From: Clostridia bacterium
Lineage (GTDB): Bacteria > Bacillota > Clostridia > Christensenellales > CAG-138
Assembly (NCBI GenBank): GCA_017545535.1
Contig: JAFWMS010000005.1
Location: forward strand, 57,618-121,617
Direction of reading: 5' to 3'
Length of the DNA stretch: 64,000 nt
In this document: positions 35,183-44,542 of the stretch, one piece after another
Numbering within the stretch: the stretch's first letter is position 1
Layout of the letters: each line of letters starts with the position of its first letter
Notes under the pieces: generated by a model
The model's input: the letters and a program-made list of their open reading frames with translations, nothing else
Told to the model about the DNA's origin: nothing
Databases searched by the model: none
Program-made: the position numbers and the translations under genes

Positions 35183-36765
35183 GCGCCGCAGAGAAAGCCG
35201 TGAAGCGACCCGCTTCCGAAAAAAAGATCGTAGCCCGCAAGGAGGCTTTGGCGGATAAGACGGTCGAAGTCGAAGCTCCGGCGGAGAAGAAGCCCGCCCG
35301 GAAGCCCCGCACCAAGAAGCAGCCCCCCCTGAAGGTGCTCCTGTGCGCCAGCGAGGCCATGCCCTTCATCAAAACCGGCGGCCTTGCGGACGTGGTGGGT
35401 GCCCTGCCTGTGGCCCTCCATCAGGAAGGGTTGGACGTGCGGGTGATCCTGCCCAAGTACCGGCTCATCCCCTATTCTTACATCTGCTCCATGGAGCATG
35501 TGACGGATTTCACCGTCCTCATGGGCGGGGATCGGCTTTACTGCGGCATCGACACCATGGTGGAGAACGGGGTCCGGTATTACTTCGTGGACAATCTCGC
35601 CCTCTTCGGCGGGGATCGGGTCTACACCGGCGACCAGGAGGAGGGCTATCGGTATGCCTTCTTCTGCCGGGCCATTCTGGAGGCGCTCCCCCGGATCGAC
35701 TTCTTCCCCGACGTGCTCCACGGCAACGACTGGCAGTGCGGGCTCCTGAGCGTGCTCCTCAGGGGCCAGTACGGCATCGACGAGCGGTATCGGGCCATCC
35801 GCACGGTCTACACCATCCATAACCTGAAGTTCCAGGGGCTCTTCGACTTCCATTGGCTCAACGCCTACCTGGGCCTGAACGAGGGCTATTTCTCCCCGGA
35901 GAACCTGGAGTTTTACGGGCTCCTCTCCTGCATGAAGGGCGGCATCGTCTTTTCCGATCGGGTCACCACCGTGAGCCCCACCTACGCGGAGGAGATCAAG
36001 TCCGCTTACTTCGGCGAGCGGCTGGACGGGCTTCTCAAGAAGCGGCAGAACGTTCTCTCCGGCATATTGAACGGCATCGATACCGACGCCTACGACCCGG
36101 AGAACGATAGGTTCCTTCGCGTCACCTTCAGCGCCGACAATCGGCGGGGGAAAGCCATCCTGAAGGCGGACCTGCAGCAGGAATGCGGCCTGGAGCAGCG
36201 GCCTGAGGCGGCCGTCATCGGCTTCATCGCCCGGCTCACCGCCCAGAAGGGCCTGGATCTCATCGAGCGGGTGCTGGACGATATCATGCGTCAGGACGTG
36301 CAGCTGGTGTTCCTGGGCAAAGGCGATCAGCACTATGAGGACTTCATCCGCACCGCCCAGTGGAAGTATCCCGGCCGGGTGGCGGCCCGGGTGGAGATGA
36401 ACGAAGCTCTGGCCCATCGGGTCTATGCCGGCACGGACATGTTCCTCATGCCCAGCCAGTTCGAGCCCTGCGGGCTCTCCCAGATGATCGCCATGCGCTA
36501 CGGGTCCATCCCCATCGTCCGGGAGACCGGCGGCCTTCGGGACAGCGTCCAGCCCTTCAACGTGTACACCGACGAGGGGAACGGCTTCTCCTTCTCCAAC
36601 TACAACGCCCACGATATGCTCTATACCATCGAGCGGGCGGTGGGGTATTTCCACGACGAGGCCCTGTGGGACCGGCTGGTGAAGCGGGCCATGGGCACGG
36701 ACTTTTCCTGGCATAAGTCCGCCCTGGTCTATAAGGCGCTCTATGAGGACCTGATGAAACCATAA
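35179..36765 (+). CDS. glgA: Glycogen synthase (ADP-glucose), N-terminally extended
   Basis: This 528-residue GT5 enzyme elongates alpha-1,4-glucan from ADP-glucose. The substrate loop FIKTGGLADVVGALP lies near 64-78, about 50 residues later than usual, with HGNDWQCGL, TIHNLKFQG and the acceptor-side QFEPCGLSQMIAMRYGS. The first roughly 50 residues are a basic Lys/Ala/Pro-rich tail (KKPARKPRTKKQPPLK) that I would not expect in a standard GlgA. The ATG at 35179 overlaps the glgD stop, which argues that the tail is really translated. Confidence 0.94.
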   Translation: MSAAEKAVKRPASEKKIVARKEALADKTVEVEAPAEKKPARKPRTKKQPPLKVLLCASEAMPFIKTGGLADVVGALPVALHQEGLDVRVILPKYRLIPYSYICSMEHVTDFTVLMGGDRLYCGIDTMVENGVRYYFVDNLALFGGDRVYTGDQEEGYRYAFFCRAILEALPRIDFFPDVLHGNDWQCGLLSVLLRGQYGIDERYRAIRTVYTIHNLKFQGLFDFHWLNAYLGLNEGYFSPENLEFYGLLSCMKGGIVFSDRVTTVSPTYAEEIKSAYFGERLDGLLKKRQNVLSGILNGIDTDAYDPENDRFLRVTFSADNRRGKAILKADLQQECGLEQRPEAAVIGFIARLTAQKGLDLIERVLDDIMRQDVQLVFLGKGDQHYEDFIRTAQWKYPGRVAARVEMNEALAHRVYAGTDMFLMPSQFEPCGLSQMIAMRYGSIPIVRETGGLRDSVQPFNVYTDEGNGFSFSNYNAHDMLYTIERAVGYFHDEALWDRLVKRAMGTDFSWHKSALVYKALYEDLMKP

Positions 36766-36794
36766 GCGAGGGTCACGAGGAAAGGGAATCGACC

Positions 36795-37769
36795 ATGGAC
36801 AATATTGTACGCCGTATCGGCATCCTCACCAGCGGGGGCGACGCCCCCGGCATGAACGCGGCCATCCGTGCCGCCGTGCGCAACTGTCTCCAGCACAACA
36901 TCACGCCTATCGGCATCCACCGGGGGTATAACGGCCTCATCCAGGGGGACACCTTCGAGATGGACGCCCGGTCTGTGAACAACCTGAGCGAACGGGGCGG
37001 CACCATCCTCTATACCGCCCGCTGCAAGGAATTTACCACCCCTGAAGGGGTCCAGCAGGCGGTCCGCACCTGCAAATACGCGGGCATCGACGGCGTCATC
37101 GCCATCGGCGGCGACGGCACCTTCCGGGGGGCGCAGAAGCTCTCCGCCGCGGGGGTGAATACCGTGGGCGTGCCCGCCACCATCGACAACGACATCGGCT
37201 GCTCCCACTACACCATCGGCTTCGACACCGCGGCCAACACGGCCATTCAGTGCATAGACAAGCTCTCCGACACCATGCAGTCCCATGAGCGGGCCAGCGT
37301 GGTGGAGGTCATGGGCCGGCACGCGGGCCATCTGGCGGTCTATGTGGGCCTGGCCGTGGGCGCCACCGCCATACTGGTCCCCGAGTTCCCGGTGGACTTC
37401 GAGCGGGACGTGATCGAGCGGGTCCGCCAGGGCCGCTATCGGGGCAAGCGCCACTTCCTCATCATCGTGGCCGAAGGCGTGGGCCGGTGCGAGGAGATCG
37501 CCAGGCGGATCGAGGAGGAGACCGGCGTGGATGCCCGGGTGTCCATCCTGGGCCATATCCAGCGGGGCGGCAGCCCCACGGGCCGGGACCGGGTCATGGC
37601 GGCCCGCATGGCCCACACCGCCGTGGAGGAGCTGGCCGCCGGCCATAGCAACCTGGTGGTCTGCTACCGGGATTCCCACATCGTCACCATCCCCATTCAC
37701 GAGGCCCTTCAGATGAAGAAGCCTCTGGACCCCTACATGTACAAGGTGGCGTACGATATATCGATCTGA
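36795..37769 (+). CDS. pfkA: ATP-dependent 6-phosphofructokinase
   Basis: This 324-residue PFK makes fructose-1,6-bisphosphate, the committed step of glycolysis. Motifs are ILTSGGDAPGMNAAIRAAVR, IAIGGDGTFRGA (GGDG before the nucleotide), PATIDNDI, MGRHAGH and GHIQRGGSPTGRDR. Length is typical. GAGGAAAGGG precedes ATG 36795, 30 nt after glgA, so it probably belongs to the glycogen operon and couples glycogen turnover to glycolysis. Confidence 0.95.
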   Translation: MDNIVRRIGILTSGGDAPGMNAAIRAAVRNCLQHNITPIGIHRGYNGLIQGDTFEMDARSVNNLSERGGTILYTARCKEFTTPEGVQQAVRTCKYAGIDGVIAIGGDGTFRGAQKLSAAGVNTVGVPATIDNDIGCSHYTIGFDTAANTAIQCIDKLSDTMQSHERASVVEVMGRHAGHLAVYVGLAVGATAILVPEFPVDFERDVIERVRQGRYRGKRHFLIIVAEGVGRCEEIARRIEEETGVDARVSILGHIQRGGSPTGRDRVMAARMAHTAVEELAAGHSNLVVCYRDSHIVTIPIHEALQMKKPLDPYMYKVAYDISI

Positions 37770-37771
37770 CT

Positions 37772-37870
37772 TTCTCTTTTGCCTTTTTCTTTTCGCGAAA
37801 GGAAAAAGGGAACCGAAAAAAGAGAAGCACAAAGGCAAGGGGGAATGGCTGAAAAAGTCATTCCCCCTCA
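37772..37870. repeat. Hairpin repeat (partial copy) and convergent terminator
   Basis: CCTTTTTCTTTTCGCGAAAGGAAAAAGG (27 paired or looped bases around 37782-37809) resembles the right arm of the dispersed two-hairpin repeat and is followed by AACCGAAAAA. A second hairpin AGGGGGAATG/CATTCCCCCT (37838-37868) could end the minus-strand LRR transcript. Confidence 0.55.
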
Positions 37871-37893
37871 TTCATTTAGAGAAATATGGCTCG

Positions 37894-39762
37894 TCAAGCG
37901 GTGGGATCGAAGGCGGACGGTTCGTCGAAATGGACCTTTTTCCCGTCGTCCCACCAGCCGTCCCCATAGGAGCGCAGGTTGGTCACGTCGTACCGAAACT
38001 GCTCTCGGAGCAGCAGGTAGCGGGGTACGTACGCCCCGTTCTCGTCCTTGCGCCAGCCGTCGCCGGTGGGGTTGCCCCGCGTCAGATTCACGAAGCAGTT
38101 GGGCACCAGCTCCTGGAAGGTATCGAACTGCTCCTTGGGGATGCCGTCGTTCCGGCCGATCCACAGCCGCTCCAGCTTGGTGAGGCCGTAGAGGGGCGTG
38201 ATGTCCGTGATGTAGTTGTAGCAGACGTTCAGGTGCTTGAGCTCCGTGCAGGCGGCCAGGGGCGAAAGGTCCTTCAAATTGCAGGAGTAGCACTCGAAGA
38301 ACTCCAGCTTGGGGCAATTCTCGATGCCCTTGATGTTGGACATGGGGTTGTACATGATGCACACCTCCAGATCCGGCATGAAGGACACGAACTTGTCCAT
38401 GTGGTGGATCTTGTTGTGGCCCAGGTCAAGATATTTTATCTCCCGGCAGTACTTCAGATTCTGGGCGGAATTCTCGTCCAGAGCCTTGCCGCCGCCGGCG
38501 GAAAACTTGACCATCCAGGCGTCGGTGCGGACGGAGTAGGCCCCCACCTTCACCCGCCAGACCAGCTTGGGCTGGGGGAACTGGTCCCGCAGGGCGGCCA
38601 TGGTCTCGTTGTCGATGCTGCAGTTCTCCATGTCCACCCGCTTCACGTTCCGCAGATAGGGCAGCAGGAGCTTAAGCTCCTCCACCTTCCGCTTCAGGTT
38701 TTTCTTGTTGAAGGAGACCACCTCGTCCGCCAGGGAGAAGGACACGCCGAAGGACTTGGTGGTGTAGTTCACCAGCATACCCTCCCTGAACTGCTGGAGC
38801 TGGTCCGCTTCGTCCAGCGTCCAGGAGCTGGAACCGGATTTGGGGTCCAAATTCACCCGCCGGATCTTGGGCAGCACGGTCAAAACCGCCTTGATAGCCC
38901 CCAGCTCCGAGCTGGGCAGGTCGGAAACGTCCACCTCCGTATCCGTGCTGCGGATGCTCCGGCCCCGGAAGGCGATGCTGTAATCCGCGGGCACCTGGCC
39001 GGCCCCCTCCAAAAGGTAGGCCGCCTGCTCCGGGGTCAGATCCCCGGTGACGGTGATCCGCTCCAGCGCCGGCAGATACCCGATCTCCCGGGCCAGGCCG
39101 TCCCAATCCCGGATGTCCTCCGTCTTCAGCTCCAAATTTTTGGCGTCCGTCGAGGTCTTGATCCCCTGGATCGACACGTCGAAGAGGATCTCCGCCTGAG
39201 GCAGCGCTTCCCGCAGGGCCAGGGCCCCGTCGTTGTCCAGGCCGCTCCCCCGCAGGTCCACGGTGGTGACCTGGGGAAGGTCGACGAGCGCCGCCTCCAC
39301 CTCCTCCGCGGAGGTCACGGCGGCGGGCACCGTCAACTCGGTGATCTCGCTGTCCATGGACACGCCCCCCAGCTTCACGGTCCAGCGCACCGGGTAGGAA
39401 ACCGTTTCGCTGAAGGCGTGGAGCAGGGCCCCGTTTTCGCAGGCGCGGCCGTCCAAAAGGGTGAGCTCCTGCAGCTCTCGGATGAGCGAGAGATCCGCCT
39501 CGGTCACGCTGGGAAGGATCAGCTCCTTCACGTCCCGGTCCACCGGCCCGAAGGAGAGCATGAGCCGGGGGTCCTCCGTAGGCGCGGCGGTTGGCTCTGC
39601 CGTGGGGGCCGCCGTGACGACGGCGGTCTGGGTCAAAACAGGCTGAGCGGCCACGGTCGGCTGGCTGCCCTTGCCCCCGCCCAACACGAGCAGCAGCACC
39701 CCCAGCAGCGCGATGGCCAGCCCCAGCAGCGAACTCAAAAGGATGATCCGTTTCTTATCCAT
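37894..39762 (-). CDS. Membrane-anchored leucine-rich repeat protein
   Basis: This 622-residue protein has an N-terminal anchor (LLSSLLGLAIALLGVLLLVL, about 8-27), a P/T/A linker (40-65, AAPTAEPTAAPTEDP), a beta/alpha LRR region with irregular repeats (65-400, VTTVDLRGSGLDNDGALAL) and canonical short LRRs (420-540, for example REIKYLDLGHNKIHHMDKF and LKHLNVCYNYITDI). The tail is rich in aromatic and charged residues. Export or outward display is likely from the anchor and linker. It stands alone with a weak TGGTCA-17-TATACT promoter (minus strand, around 39803-39832). It probably binds protein or glycan; no catalytic domain is visible. Confidence 0.75.
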   Translation of the reverse strand: MDKKRIILLSSLLGLAIALLGVLLLVLGGGKGSQPTVAAQPVLTQTAVVTAAPTAEPTAAPTEDPRLMLSFGPVDRDVKELILPSVTEADLSLIRELQELTLLDGRACENGALLHAFSETVSYPVRWTVKLGGVSMDSEITELTVPAAVTSAEEVEAALVDLPQVTTVDLRGSGLDNDGALALREALPQAEILFDVSIQGIKTSTDAKNLELKTEDIRDWDGLAREIGYLPALERITVTGDLTPEQAAYLLEGAGQVPADYSIAFRGRSIRSTDTEVDVSDLPSSELGAIKAVLTVLPKIRRVNLDPKSGSSSWTLDEADQLQQFREGMLVNYTTKSFGVSFSLADEVVSFNKKNLKRKVEELKLLLPYLRNVKRVDMENCSIDNETMAALRDQFPQPKLVWRVKVGAYSVRTDAWMVKFSAGGGKALDENSAQNLKYCREIKYLDLGHNKIHHMDKFVSFMPDLEVCIMYNPMSNIKGIENCPKLEFFECYSCNLKDLSPLAACTELKHLNVCYNYITDITPLYGLTKLERLWIGRNDGIPKEQFDTFQELVPNCFVNLTRGNPTGDGWRKDENGAYVPRYLLLREQFRYDVTNLRSYGDGWWDDGKKVHFDEPSAFDPTA

Positions 39763-39997
39763 ACGCGTCCCTTCCTGACATGCGGAAACTTTTCTGTCTA
39801 TCAGTATAGCAAACCCGCTTCCCCCTGACCATAGCGGCGGAGGGCTTGCGGCGTTAACAATTCGTAAAATCGACCGGAATACCGTTGGCAGCTCTTAGTG
39901 TACGGAAATTCCAACGGGTTTCCATCCTGTATTTTTGGTGACAATGGACGAAGGATGTGATATCATATTATTTTGTAGAAATCATTCGGAAAGGACC

Positions 39998-41062
39998 ATG
40001 GGAGCCATGCTCCGTCGCCGTCACATATTCTGCATACTGCTGCTTGCGGTCATATTGCTTGCGGGCTGCCGTCCGGCTGCCGTGCCTGTGACCGCCGTTG
40101 CGGAAGCGACCCCGTCCCCCACGCCGACGGCCGCGGTCGCGCCAACGGCGGTGGAGGTGATCGTCCCCCTGTTGACAGCTACGCCCACGGAGGCGCCCAC
40201 CCCGGCGCCTACCCCGATCCCCACAGCGACGCCCGCCCCGAGCCCCATCCCGACCCCGGAGGGCCTGTGCGGGGGCCGGTTCCCCGACAAGTTCAGCGAG
40301 ACGGAGGTGCTGACCGACAGCGCCTATCGGAGACAGGATCTGGCCATCTTCCTCACCAAGGTCCATGACGAGACCTCCTTCTCCTCCTTCGTCACCTACT
40401 TCGTGGCGGATATCTACGTGCAGGACGTCACCCTTTTGAAGACCGCCCCCGCCGGTCAGGATTTCAACTCCCCCATGGCCGGGTCCGTGAAGAAGATGGC
40501 CCAAGCGAACGGCGCCATCTTCGCCGCCTCCGGGGACTATTACGCCCACAGCAACCGGGCGTTGATCATCCGCAACGGCGTCTCCTATAACGACAGGCCC
40601 TCCACCCGCTTCGAGTCCTGTGTCCTCTATCGGGACGGGACCATGGCCTTCTATGCCCCGGAGGAGCTGGACCCCCAGGCCTTTTTGGCCGCCGGGGCCT
40701 GGCAGGGATGGACCTTCGGCCCGTCGCTGCTGGACGAGGCGGGGCAGCCCCGCACCGATATCCCCTCCTCCTACGTGGGGGTGAAGGACAGGAACCCTCG
40801 GTGCATGCTGGGCTACTATGAGCCGGGACACTATTGCCTGGTGGTGGCGGACGGGCGTCAGCCCAGGGAACGGTATTCCAACGGCCTCACCCTGCTGGAG
40901 CTGGCGGAGCTGGCCCATCAGCTGGGCTGCGCCAAGGCCTACAACCTGGACGGGGGTCAGTCCGCCCAGATCTTCTGGCGGGACGGCATCTGCAACCATC
41001 CCACGGGCGGCGGTCGCAGCATCTCCGACATCCTGTTTTTCACCGCCCCGGACCGACCCTGA
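39998..41062 (+). CDS. Lipoprotein with NAGPA phosphodiester-glycosidase domain
   Basis: This 354-residue protein has a clear lipobox (ILLAGC, Cys near 24), a P/T/A-rich stalk (about 40-105) and a NAGPA/DUF2233 domain (about 110-354) with FAASGDYYAH, TFGPSLLDEAG, CLVVADGRQPRERYSNG and AYNLDGGQSAQIFW. Only this domain is present, so it is the minimal form of the three such proteins in the window (others at 19898 and 26925). ATG 40007, three codons later, is an alternative start. It is expected on the outer face of the membrane, acting on sugar phosphodiesters. Confidence 0.82.
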   Translation: MGAMLRRRHIFCILLLAVILLAGCRPAAVPVTAVAEATPSPTPTAAVAPTAVEVIVPLLTATPTEAPTPAPTPIPTATPAPSPIPTPEGLCGGRFPDKFSETEVLTDSAYRRQDLAIFLTKVHDETSFSSFVTYFVADIYVQDVTLLKTAPAGQDFNSPMAGSVKKMAQANGAIFAASGDYYAHSNRALIIRNGVSYNDRPSTRFESCVLYRDGTMAFYAPEELDPQAFLAAGAWQGWTFGPSLLDEAGQPRTDIPSSYVGVKDRNPRCMLGYYEPGHYCLVVADGRQPRERYSNGLTLLELAELAHQLGCAKAYNLDGGQSAQIFWRDGICNHPTGGGRSISDILFFTAPDRP

Positions 41063-41069
41063 AAAACTG

Positions 41070-41098
41070 TTGCTATCCGGTAAAAAATCTGCTATCAT
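41070..41098 (+). promoter_or_regulatory. Promoter of the Tim44/SPFH gene pair
   Basis: TTGCTA (41070-41075), 17 nt, TATCAT (41093-41098), 58 nt before the ATG. Confidence 0.65.
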
Positions 41099-41156
41099 AT
41101 ATAAAGAAAGATTTGCGGACGTGACGGGGCCCTGGTCCCCGGGGAAAGGAGAGCGC

Positions 41157-42143
41157 ATGAGACGGTGGGCGGTGGCGCTGCTGGTTTTGCTGCTGGTGGC
41201 AGGGGCTTTCCTGTTCGGACCCCGGCTGCTCCGGGCGGTGGGCGCGGATTTGGGCGGCTTCTCCGGCGGCGGCGACTACGGCGGCGGCGATTCCGGCGGC
41301 TGGAGCGGCGGTTCCGATTGGGGCGGCGGCACCTTCAGCTGGGGCGGCGACAGCGACGACGGCGGCAACGGGTTCTTCTTCTTCCCCATGGGCGGCTTCT
41401 CCGACGGGGACGGCTCCTCCGGCGGCGACGGCATGCTGGTGGTCTGGGTCCTGCTGGTGATCCTGTTGGTGGTCTATCTCAGCCGGTCCAAGGCCCACCA
41501 CACCCACACGGCCGCGCCTCACGCGGGCACGGCGGCCGGGGCCGCCCGGACCCCGGACAGCCGGCTCACGCCCATGAGCGAATACGCCAAGCTGGACCCC
41601 AGCTTCTCCGCCGCTGACATGCGGGAAAAGCTCGCCAACGTCTACGTCCAGATGCAGAACGGCTGCACCGCCCGGAACATCGAGGCCCTGCGGCCCTACT
41701 TCACCGACGCCCTCTATCAGCAGTTCGACCGGCAGATCAAATCCCTCCTCGCCAACCGGCAGATCAACCACGTGGATCGGATCGCCGTGCTGGACGTGAA
41801 CCTTAGGGGGTTCTTCCAGGAGGGGGGCGAGGACCATCTGGTGGCGGAGCTCAAGACCCGGATCACGGACTACACCGTGAAGGAGGACACCGGCGAGCTC
41901 GTTTCCGGCAGCCGGACCGCCGAGAAGTTTATGACCTACGAATGGGATCTTTCCCGGCCCACGGGGACCCTGACGGAGGCGGCGGGAGAAATTACGGAGC
42001 GGCACTGTCCCAACTGCGGCGCGCCTCTCAGCGTGAACGAGAGCGCCAAGTGCCCCTTCTGCGACTCGGTCATCACCTTCCATGACCACGACTGGACCAT
42101 CTACGCCGTCAAGGGCATCGCCCAGCGCACGGCGCAGGCATAG
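41157..42143 (+). CDS. Membrane protein with Tim44-like domain and zinc ribbon
   Basis: This 328-residue protein has TM1 (VALLVLLLVAGAFLFGP, about 5-21), a 65-residue loop made almost only of Gly, Asp, Ser and Trp, then TM2 (MLVVWVLLVILLVVYL, about 98-113). A Tim44-like domain follows (about 145-270, YVQMQNGCTARNIEALRPYF and FMTYEWDLSRP), then a four-cysteine zinc ribbon (CPNCGAPLSVNESAKCPFC near 284-302). The loop would be outside and the domains inside. It sits 52 nt before the SPFH gene. B. subtilis ydjG/ydjI, linked to PspA recruitment, is a possible parallel for the pair. A shorter paralogue is encoded at 58730. Confidence 0.75.
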   Translation: MRRWAVALLVLLLVAGAFLFGPRLLRAVGADLGGFSGGGDYGGGDSGGWSGGSDWGGGTFSWGGDSDDGGNGFFFFPMGGFSDGDGSSGGDGMLVVWVLLVILLVVYLSRSKAHHTHTAAPHAGTAAGAARTPDSRLTPMSEYAKLDPSFSAADMREKLANVYVQMQNGCTARNIEALRPYFTDALYQQFDRQIKSLLANRQINHVDRIAVLDVNLRGFFQEGGEDHLVAELKTRITDYTVKEDTGELVSGSRTAEKFMTYEWDLSRPTGTLTEAAGEITERHCPNCGAPLSVNESAKCPFCDSVITFHDHDWTIYAVKGIAQRTAQA

Positions 42144-42195
42144 CTTCACAGGAACCTGAACGACCATACACTATAGAAAAGGAGCGAAACAAACT

Positions 42196-43509
42196 ATGGG
42201 TCTTATCCAAGCAATCGGCGCCACGCTGACCACGGTCCTGGCCGACCAGTGGCGGGAGTATTTCTACTGTGAGTCCCTGCCCGAGAACGTGCTCATGCGC
42301 AAGGGCGTCAAGCGCACCAACGGCAAGAGCAGCAACACCCGGGGGAGCGACAACATCATCTCCAACGGGTCCATCATCGCCGTCAACGACGGCCAGTGCA
42401 TGATGATCGTGGACCAGGGCGGCATCGTGGAGTTTACGGCCCAGCCCGGCGAGTTCGTGTGGGATAAGTCCACCGAGCCCACCATCTTCTACGGCAGCCT
42501 GGGCGAGAACCTGAAGAAGACCTGGGAGGTCCTGAAGAAGCGGTTCACCCTGGGCGGCGACACCGGTAAGGACCAGCGGATCTACTACTTCAACATCAAG
42601 GAGATCGTGGGCAACAAGTACGGCACCGCCAACCCCGTGGGCTTCAGGGTCTACTATCCCAACATCAACCTGGACACGGAGATCGGCATCCGCTGCTTCG
42701 GCGAATATTCCTATAAGCTCACCGACCCCATGCTCTTCTATAAGAACGTGGCGGCCAACGTCTCCGGCGACTATACCCGGGATCGGATCGACAGCCAGCT
42801 CAAGAGCGAGTTCTTGACCGCCCTGCAGCCCGCTTTCGCCCGCATCTCCGAGAAGGGTATCCGGTATTCCGCGCTGCCCGGCCACACCACGGAGCTGGCC
42901 GAGTCCATGAATGCCGAGCTTTCTCCCAAGTGGTCTGACCTGCGCGGCATCTCCATCGTATCCGTGGGCGTCACCTCCGTGAGCGCCGATCCCGAGGACG
43001 AGAAGAAGATCAAGGCGCTGCAGAACGCGGCGGCGGCCACCTACGGCACCATGGTGGTGGGCGAAGCGCTCCAGGGAGCGGCCGGCAACGAGAACGGCGC
43101 CATGATGGGCTTCATGGGCATGAATATGGCCGGCAACATGGCCAACAACCTGACCGGCGGCCAGGGCGGCGGCTTCGGCGGCCTCCATATGTATCAGCCC
43201 AACCAGCAGCCCGAGGCGGCGGTTCCCGCCGGCTGGACCTGCCCCAAGTGCGGCAAGACCGGCAACACCGGCAAGTTCTGCGCCGAGTGCGGCGAGAAGA
43301 AGCCGGAGGAGAAGAAGGGCTGGACCTGCCCCAAGTGCGGCACCGTGAACCTGGGCAAGTTCTGCCAGGAGTGCGGCGAAAAGAAGCCTGCCGGCGCGCC
43401 CATCTATAAGTGCGACAAGTGCGGCTGGGAGCCCGAGGACCCCGCCAACCCGCCCAAGTTCTGCCCCGAGTGCGGCGACCCCTTCACCGACGACGATATC
43501 GTGAAGTGA
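42196..43509 (+). CDS. SPFH-domain protein with C-terminal zinc ribbons (YdjI-like)
   Basis: This 437-residue protein has an SPFH/flotillin-like domain of the virion-core/YdjI group (about 20-280: QWREYFYCESLPENVLM, GSIIAVNDGQCMMIVDQGG, IGIRCFGEYSYKLTDPM). A Met/Gly-rich stretch (about 295-330) follows, and then three zinc-ribbon-like modules built from CPKCG, CAECGEKKP, CQECG and CPECG pairs. It has no TM helix, so it is probably membrane-peripheral, fitting the preceding Tim44-like membrane protein as partner. AAAAGGAGCG precedes the ATG. A role in membrane stress is inferred from the YdjI parallel only. Confidence 0.85.
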   Translation: MGLIQAIGATLTTVLADQWREYFYCESLPENVLMRKGVKRTNGKSSNTRGSDNIISNGSIIAVNDGQCMMIVDQGGIVEFTAQPGEFVWDKSTEPTIFYGSLGENLKKTWEVLKKRFTLGGDTGKDQRIYYFNIKEIVGNKYGTANPVGFRVYYPNINLDTEIGIRCFGEYSYKLTDPMLFYKNVAANVSGDYTRDRIDSQLKSEFLTALQPAFARISEKGIRYSALPGHTTELAESMNAELSPKWSDLRGISIVSVGVTSVSADPEDEKKIKALQNAAAATYGTMVVGEALQGAAGNENGAMMGFMGMNMAGNMANNLTGGQGGGFGGLHMYQPNQQPEAAVPAGWTCPKCGKTGNTGKFCAECGEKKPEEKKGWTCPKCGTVNLGKFCQECGEKKPAGAPIYKCDKCGWEPEDPANPPKFCPECGDPFTDDDIVK

Positions 43510-43532
43510 GGGGAGCCTATTGAAAGCATCCC

Positions 43533-43600
43533 CACTTTTCCTGTAAGAAAAGCGGCAAAAAGAAAGGACGCCATCCGAACATGGCGTCCTTTTTCTGTGA
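43533..43600. repeat. Partial dispersed hairpin repeat followed by bidirectional terminator
   Basis: CTTTTCCTGTAAGAAAAG and GGCAAAAAG (43533-43562) match the left arm of the dispersed repeat. AAAGGACGCCAT/ATGGCGTCCTTTTT (43563-43595) is a strong hairpin between convergent genes and can stop both. Confidence 0.7.
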
Positions 43601-43607
43601 CAGCCGC

Positions 43608-44516
43608 TTACGCTTCCGGCTCCACGGGGGGCTCGTAGGCCTCCAGGGGGGCCTCCTCCGCCATGGGCTCGAAGACCTGGGCGGGCTTGGGGGGCAGGTC
43701 CACGGGCAGCTCCGCCGGCTCCGCCACGGGCTCCTCCGCCGGCTCCGCCTCGGCGTCCGCCGCGGGTTCCGGCTCCGGCAGGATCACGGGCGCCGTGGGA
43801 GGCTCATAGGCCGGCTCGGGCTCCGGCAGGGTCACGGGCGCGGCGGGGGGCTCATAGGCCGGCTCGGGCTCAGGCTCGGGCTCCGGCGCGGGGGTTAGGG
43901 CGGACAGGGCTTCGCCCTGGGTCCGGCCGAAGGTGAATACCGCGGCCAGGAAGAAGAACACGAGACCGATGCCCAGGGGCACCAGGTTGACGGCGATGCT
44001 CACCCGATCGGTGGGCAGGGCCAGCTGCCGCACGATCTGGCTGCCCAGGAAGTAGGACAGGACCATGCCGCAAAGCCAGAACGCGATGAACAGGGCCCCC
44101 AGCAGCCGCAGCCGCCGCGCGTTCCCCCGGGTGAAGGGGGTGTCCTCAGCCTTGATGTGCTTGAACAGGTTCCCGGCCACCAGCAGCAGCACGTAGACCG
44201 CCGCCAGCACCAGCAGCAACGCCGAAAGGAGCATGACGATCACCAGCTTCAGATCCGTCAGCTCCACCTTCAGCACCCCGTCCTGGATGAGCTCGCCCAC
44301 CTTGGGCAGGCCCGTGATGCCGAACTTGGAGAAGTCCAGAGTCAAAAAGCCGTTCTCCACGTTGTCCAGAGGCAGCTTGTTCACGTCGTACAGGGCGCTG
44401 ACCACCAGGGCGATCACCACCACCAGCGCCAGGATGATGAGCAATATCCGCAGGATCTTCAGCACCACGAAGCCGAACGCGGCGCCCCGCTGGACCTTCT
44501 TCAGTTTCTTTTCCAT
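43608..44516 (-). CDS. DUF2975-like membrane protein with acidic Pro-rich tail
   Basis: This 302-residue protein has four hydrophobic segments (about 20-42, 85-115, 135-155 and 170-195), with FKHIKAEDTPFTRGNARRLR between the second and third. This is the pattern of DUF2975-type membrane proteins of unknown function. The C-terminal third (200-302) is low complexity, with repeated EPEPAYEPP, and could be a cytosolic interaction tail. The start at 44516 follows AAAAGGAGATACGC. It lies 26 nt after rsmA on the same strand, so it may be co-transcribed with it. Confidence 0.65.
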   Translation of the reverse strand: MEKKLKKVQRGAAFGFVVLKILRILLIILALVVVIALVVSALYDVNKLPLDNVENGFLTLDFSKFGITGLPKVGELIQDGVLKVELTDLKLVIVMLLSALLLVLAAVYVLLLVAGNLFKHIKAEDTPFTRGNARRLRLLGALFIAFWLCGMVLSYFLGSQIVRQLALPTDRVSIAVNLVPLGIGLVFFFLAAVFTFGRTQGEALSALTPAPEPEPEPEPAYEPPAAPVTLPEPEPAYEPPTAPVILPEPEPAADAEAEPAEEPVAEPAELPVDLPPKPAQVFEPMAEEAPLEAYEPPVEPEA

Positions 44517-44542
44517 ATGCGTATCTCCTTTTCGTGTTGATG

